Assembly (NCBI GenBank): GCA_963725275.1
Contig: CAVRXS010000005.1
Span: forward strand, 248,001 to 312,000
DNA: 64,000 nucleotides
Direction of reading: 5' to 3'
Origin: Bog-756 sp963725275
GTDB taxonomy: Bacteria > Actinomycetota > Acidimicrobiia > Acidimicrobiales > RAAP-2
The notes under the pieces were generated by a model that made no database searches, was not told the origin of the DNA, and worked only from the letters and a program-made list of their open reading frames with translations. Each line of letters opens with the position of its first letter. Positions within the stretch are counted from its first letter, which is position 1. Shown piece after piece: positions 60,728-64,000 of this stretch. The position numbers and the translations under genes were made by a program.

Positions 60728-62008
60728 ATGTCGATGATCGACTACGACGCGAGGCCCGTCACTCCTCAAGTCCTCTTGGTCGGGGAGCGGTCATCCTCTG
60801 TCGGTTACAGCCTCCGTGACTTTCTCAGTCGCAATGGAGTCCCCTATGAGTGGGTTGACATGGACGACGAGGAGCGCGTCGGAACGTTGCTCTCCGCAGA
60901 GGAGAGGGGAGTAGACCGGCTACCCGTCTGCGTCCTCCCCGACGGCCTGCGGCTGGCTCCGGCCACGTTGGAAGGTGTGGCGGCAGGGCTGGGGATGGTC
61001 TCCGCCCCGTTGCTGTCGGAGTACGACCTGACGATCGTCGGCGCCGGTCCAGCCGGGCTTGCAGCGGGCGTGTACGCGGCATCTGAAGGTTTGCGTGCCG
61101 TAGCCATCGAAGCGCTCGCGCCTGGAGGTCAGGCCGGCACGACTTCCAGGATCGAGAACTATCTCGGGTTCCCCCAGGGGATCAGCGGAAGCGAGCTGGC
61201 GATGCGCGCGACTGCACAGGCGAAGCGGTTCGGGGCCGAAGTGCTTCTGGCGCGGCGTCTCGCTGACATTTCCACCCACGACCTGGGCTATGTCGCCCAC
61301 CTCTCAGACGGCACGGCCGTGCGGTCACGGGCCATGCTGATTGCGAGCGGGGTCGACTGGCGTCGTCTCGAGGTTCCTGGCATCGATGAACTGCTCGGCT
61401 CCGGTGTGTACTACGGAGCTGGCCCGAGCGAGGCGGTCACCTGCAGCGGGTGCCAAGTGGCCATTGTCGGCGGAGGGAACTCGGCTGGCCAGGCGGTGAT
61501 CCGCTTCTCGCGCTACGCCGGCCAGGTGACGTTGCTTGTCCGGGGTCGATCGCTCGAGACATCGATGTCCACGTATCTGATCAACCAGTTGAAGGAGCTC
61601 GAAAACGTCGAGGTTCGGGTGAACACGGAAGTGGTCAGTCTCGAATCGGATTCTCGCCTCCGAGCACTGATGGTCTCGTCAGAAGGCAGCGTCACTCGAT
61701 TGGCCGCCGATGCACTGTTCGTTTGCATCGGCGGGGAGCCGCGCACCCAAGGAGCGGCCAACGTGGGGCTGGCTCTCGACGCTGCCGGATATGTGCGTAC
61801 TGGGGCCGAGCTCACCTCGTCTTCGGGCGCACTCGACGGGTGGCCGTTGTCTCGTGAACCCCTGCCTCTCGAAACGAACCTGCCAGGGCTGTTCGCCGCC
61901 GGCGATGTCAGGAGTGGGTCGATCAAGCGCTGCGCGGCTGCCATCGGCGAGGGGTCCATGGTGGTTGCATTGGTTCACCAGCGCCTCGCTGAAGCCGGCG
62001 GTGAGTGA
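60728..62008 (+). CDS. Thioredoxin-reductase-like FAD/NAD(P) oxidoreductase with N-terminal thioredoxin-fold-like domain
   Basis: A 426-aa flavoprotein. Residues 10-90 look like a glutaredoxin-type domain (VLLVGERSSSVGYSLRDFLSRNGVPYEWVDMDDEE, RLPVCVLPDG) but without the CxxC. Residues 98-420 are TrxR-like: LTIVGAGPAGLAAGVYAASEGL for FAD, GGQAGTTSRIENYLGFP, VAIVGGGNSAGQAVIRFSRYAGQVTLLVRG for NADPH and GLFAAGDVRSGSIKRCAAAIGEG. The usual redox CATC is not in its place; CSGC lies just before VAIVGGG. It overlaps the LUD gene and follows the UBP finger gene. The substrate is unknown. Confidence 0.85.
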   Translation: MSMIDYDARPVTPQVLLVGERSSSVGYSLRDFLSRNGVPYEWVDMDDEERVGTLLSAEERGVDRLPVCVLPDGLRLAPATLEGVAAGLGMVSAPLLSEYDLTIVGAGPAGLAAGVYAASEGLRAVAIEALAPGGQAGTTSRIENYLGFPQGISGSELAMRATAQAKRFGAEVLLARRLADISTHDLGYVAHLSDGTAVRSRAMLIASGVDWRRLEVPGIDELLGSGVYYGAGPSEAVTCSGCQVAIVGGGNSAGQAVIRFSRYAGQVTLLVRGRSLETSMSTYLINQLKELENVEVRVNTEVVSLESDSRLRALMVSSEGSVTRLAADALFVCIGGEPRTQGAANVGLALDAAGYVRTGAELTSSSGALDGWPLSREPLPLETNLPGLFAAGDVRSGSIKRCAAAIGEGSMVVALVHQRLAEAGGE

Positions 62009-62687
62009 TCTGGACACCTCATCGACCACAGGTCTTCCGGGGGACACCACGGCGGCGGGTCCCAGCAAGGAGGCAGTCGCCGAGTTCTCTCGAGTGGCTC
62101 CGAAGGAGCAACTCGGCACTGTAGCCAGCGGCCTCGACCGCAACGGAATCACTCCCATCGTGGTCGAATCCGCCGAAGAGGCGAGAACGGCTGTGCAGTC
62201 GATCATCCCGGTTGGAGCCGAGGTCTACAACAACACGTCCCGAACGCTCGAAGTCATCGGGGTCGCAGAGGACATCGAACGATCCGGGCAGTTCCAGCCA
62301 CTGCGCCCTCGTCTCTACCAGATGGATCGCGAGATGCAAGGTCGAGAGATGCGCCAGCTGTCCGCGTCGCCGGACTGGATCGTCGGGAGCGTCCACGCCC
62401 TGACGGAGGAGGGCTCAATTCTCATAGCGTCCGCGAGCGGGAGCCAGCTCGGTCCGATCGCTTCCGGAGCGGGTCATGTTGTACTCGTTGTCGGTGCGCA
62501 GAAGATTGTTCCCGATCTCACCACGGGACTACGACGCATCAACGAGTACTGTTTTCCCCTCGAAGATCGGCGGGCCAAGTTGGCCTACGGGGTTCCCAGC
62601 GGGGTCAACAACGTCCTTGTCATCAACAAGGTGGTCGCACCCGGCCGGATCACTGCAATCTTGGTGAATGAACCACTTGGATTCTGA
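62001..62687 (+). CDS. LUD-domain (LutC/YkgG-like) protein
   Basis: A 228-aa protein of the LUD fold, as in LutC of lactate utilisation: IIPVGAEVYNNTSRTLEVIGVAEDIE, DWIVGSVHALTEEGSILIASASGSQLGPIASGAGHVVLVVGAQKIVPDL, NEYCFPLEDRRAKLAYGVPSGVNNVLVINKVVAPGRITAILVNEPLGF. The GTG at 62001 overlaps the oxidoreductase gene by 8 bp, so the two are coupled. No lutA or lutB is here; the stand-alone form often binds nucleotides or sugar phosphates and its role here is unknown. Confidence 0.85.
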   Translation: MSDLDTSSTTGLPGDTTAAGPSKEAVAEFSRVAPKEQLGTVASGLDRNGITPIVVESAEEARTAVQSIIPVGAEVYNNTSRTLEVIGVAEDIERSGQFQPLRPRLYQMDREMQGREMRQLSASPDWIVGSVHALTEEGSILIASASGSQLGPIASGAGHVVLVVGAQKIVPDLTTGLRRINEYCFPLEDRRAKLAYGVPSGVNNVLVINKVVAPGRITAILVNEPLGF

Positions 62688-62742
62688 TCCTTTGCAGTGT
62701 CCGCCCGCTTTCGCGTTGTGGGTATGAAGCCTTCCCCGAGGT

Positions 62743-62850
62743 TCAGATCGCGTTGAGCACGAGATCCGGACTCTCCATCTGGGACATGTGTCCAGTGGCC
62801 GGCATCCCGGCGCCGATCAGGGACCGGCGGACCTGTCCGAATGCGGCACA
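62743..62850 (-). pseudogene. Alpha/beta hydrolase C-terminal remnant
   Basis: The minus strand reads VRRSLIGAGMPATGHMSQMESPDLVLNAI then TGA (62743-62745), the end of an alpha/beta hydrolase with the catalytic histidine in GHMSQMESP. No start or earlier catalytic residues are present before the tautomerase gene begins. An intact-looking hydrolase lies further up at 63375. Confidence 0.5.
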
Positions 62851-62854
62851 GCGC

Positions 62855-63301
62855 TCACCCTTGCTGTGTCTGCTTGGAGCTCAACTCAGCGATCTCCGCC
62901 CGAGCTGCTTCGACCAGCTCGGCATTGGTGTGTGCGTGACCTGCCAGCCCCCAGCCTCCATCGACCGCTTCGGTGAGTAGGACCCACGTCCTCTTCGACA
63001 GGGAGGTGTCTCCGGCTGCAGCCATGATCAGCTCGGTGAACTGGCTCACCACCGCGAGCTGCTTGTCCCGGTCGAGCGCGCCGGCGTTGGTCAATACCTG
63101 GACCCTGACGTAGGTGGTGTCGCCATCGACGTTGGAGATGGCTCCATCGGGCAATGCATGGACGAACGCCGCAGTGTTCTGCCTGAACATCGGGATATCG
63201 GGAACCCCCTCGATGGTCATCAGCGTCCGCGCGAGGTCGGCTGCGAGCCGGTGCGGCTCGGTGAAGGTGCCCGCCGTCGCATACACGTCAATCATCGGCA
63301 C
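62855..63301 (-). CDS. Tautomerase-family protein
   Basis: A 148-aa tautomerase. The catalytic N-terminal proline follows the initiator (MPMIDVYATAGTFTEPHRLAADLARTLMTIEGVP); the initiator methionine is removed in the family, leaving proline as the base. GDTTYVRVQVLTNAGALDRDKQLAVVSQFTELIMAAAGD continues the fold, twice the size of 4-oxalocrotonate tautomerase. The GTG at 63301 has GGAGAGGAGA upstream. The substrate is unknown. An alpha/beta hydrolase gene is just upstream on the same strand. Confidence 0.85.
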   Translation of the reverse strand: MPMIDVYATAGTFTEPHRLAADLARTLMTIEGVPDIPMFRQNTAAFVHALPDGAISNVDGDTTYVRVQVLTNAGALDRDKQLAVVSQFTELIMAAAGDTSLSKRTWVLLTEAVDGGWGLAGHAHTNAELVEAARAEIAELSSKQTQQG

Positions 63302-63374
63302 AGCTGTCTCCTCTCCATCCGTGTCACCGTTGTGACGCTCGAGCCCCCGACGGACTGCACCCTCCGCGCATGGG

Positions 63375-64000
63375 TCATATGGCTGCGAGCGCTTTGAGGA
63401 TCAAACCGGATGCTACGTCGGGCCGGGCGATGAAGGCGATGTGGGAGGAGTCCACAGATTCGGTCACCGCGTTCATGCGCTGAGCCATGAAGCGCTTGCA
63501 GTCGGGCGGGATCGCGTTGTCGCGCTCGGACACCAGGTACCAATTCGGAACGTCCCGCCAGCCGACCGCTGATGGCGACTCCGTGAACGCAGCAGCTGCG
63601 AGGGGGCGCTGGCTGACCGCCATCGGGCCGGCGACGTCGTCGGTCAAGTCAGCACAGAAGGTCTCGTGGAACTGCTCGATCTCGATGAACAGGTCCGGAC
63701 CACCTGCGGCTCCGGGCGCGTCGTACGGACTGGGCACGTTCGTGGACGCGAGCATCGAGGGTGGGAACGGCTCCATCACGCTGGCGCAACTCTCACCTTC
63801 GTCCAGCGCGAACGCGGACAGGAACACCAAGGCGCGGAGGTCCTTCACGCTCGGGGCTGCCTGAGAGATGACCGCGCCGCCGTACGAGTGACCGACGAGG
63901 ACGATGGGCCCGTCGATCGTGGTGGCGTAGCGCACAATGGCATCGGCATCCGACGCCAGACCGCGGAGCGGGTTCATCGGGGCCCTCACGGGCACTCCTT
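63375..64000 (-). CDS. Alpha/beta hydrolase, 5' end beyond the window
   Basis: The last 208 residues or so of an alpha/beta hydrolase. GPIVLVGHSYGGAVISQAAPSVKDLRALVFLSAFALDEGES holds the nucleophile elbow GHSYG. WYLVSERDNAIPPDCKRFMAQRMNAVTESVDSSHIAFIARPDVASGLILKAL supplies the catalytic aspartate region (SERDNAIPP) and histidine (SSHIAF). The first strand and oxyanion loop are outside the window. The type resembles salicyl-ester or small-ester hydrolases; the substrate is unknown. Confidence 0.88.
   Translation of the reverse strand, partial: GVPVRAPMNPLRGLASDADAIVRYATTIDGPIVLVGHSYGGAVISQAAPSVKDLRALVFLSAFALDEGESCASVMEPFPPSMLASTNVPSPYDAPGAAGGPDLFIEIEQFHETFCADLTDDVAGPMAVSQRPLAAAAFTESPSAVGWRDVPNWYLVSERDNAIPPDCKRFMAQRMNAVTESVDSSHIAFIARPDVASGLILKALAAI

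Overview
The window is high-GC DNA of an actinobacterium. Two WhiB regulators, an Sdh1-type succinate dehydrogenase, a UPF0182 protein, the actinobacterial form of malate dehydrogenase and MreB together point to a rod-shaped Actinomycetota, probably of the class Acidimicrobiia. The class is an inference from gene content, not a phylogeny. At least twelve genes start 6-7 nt after a TANNNT hexamer, which suggests that leaderless transcription is common here.

Positions 1-30.5 kb are mostly core genome. They hold a broken metF end, icd and mdh (TCA cycle), a class III cyclase, two SRPBCC proteins, a lipoprotein hydrolase and a secreted protein with 14 YVTN repeats (two seven-repeat halves). Next come two VOC proteins and an SCP2 protein downstream of sdhCAB, a MoxR-type ATPase/VWA pair, and two whiB genes flanking a frameshifted glutamate formimidoyltransferase. 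An envelope block follows: a DUF2342 protein and an S1C-PDZ protein, both lacking normal catalytic residues, then mreB, a HEAT protein, a Lon-like PDZ protease, a DivIVA protein with an MuF-like C-terminus, and UPF0182. Initiator tRNA-fMet closes the block at 30.4 kb.

Positions 30.5-45.8 kb are accessory. Small regulator-plus-effector units (MarR/VOC, PadR/ABC exporter, MarR/VOC with strong palindromic operators, ArsR/SRPBCC) alternate with an intact IS1380 element, an IS3 remnant, a cytoplasmic HtrA-like protease, an SDR and several broken genes (FtsX permease, SnoaL-like protein, methyltransferase, CoA-transferase). A 130-bp imperfect repeat occurs twice, and a 7-bp tandem array abuts htrA.

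Positions 45.8-64 kb carry a peptide ABC transporter whose second permease and both ATPases are one polypeptide, a two-subunit GMC dehydrogenase, a cupin, an encapsulated-ferritin homologue with a cargo tail but no shell gene in view, a second 7-bp array, a broken MFS transporter and a phospholipase C-type phosphoesterase. After these come a cluster of truncated regulator and luciferase-type fragments, a UBP zinc finger / TrxR-like / LUD gene set, a tautomerase, and an alpha/beta hydrolase cut by the window end.

About ten reading-frame lesions occur, several in genes expected to be useful. Single-base assembly errors and real gene decay cannot be told apart from this sequence alone.
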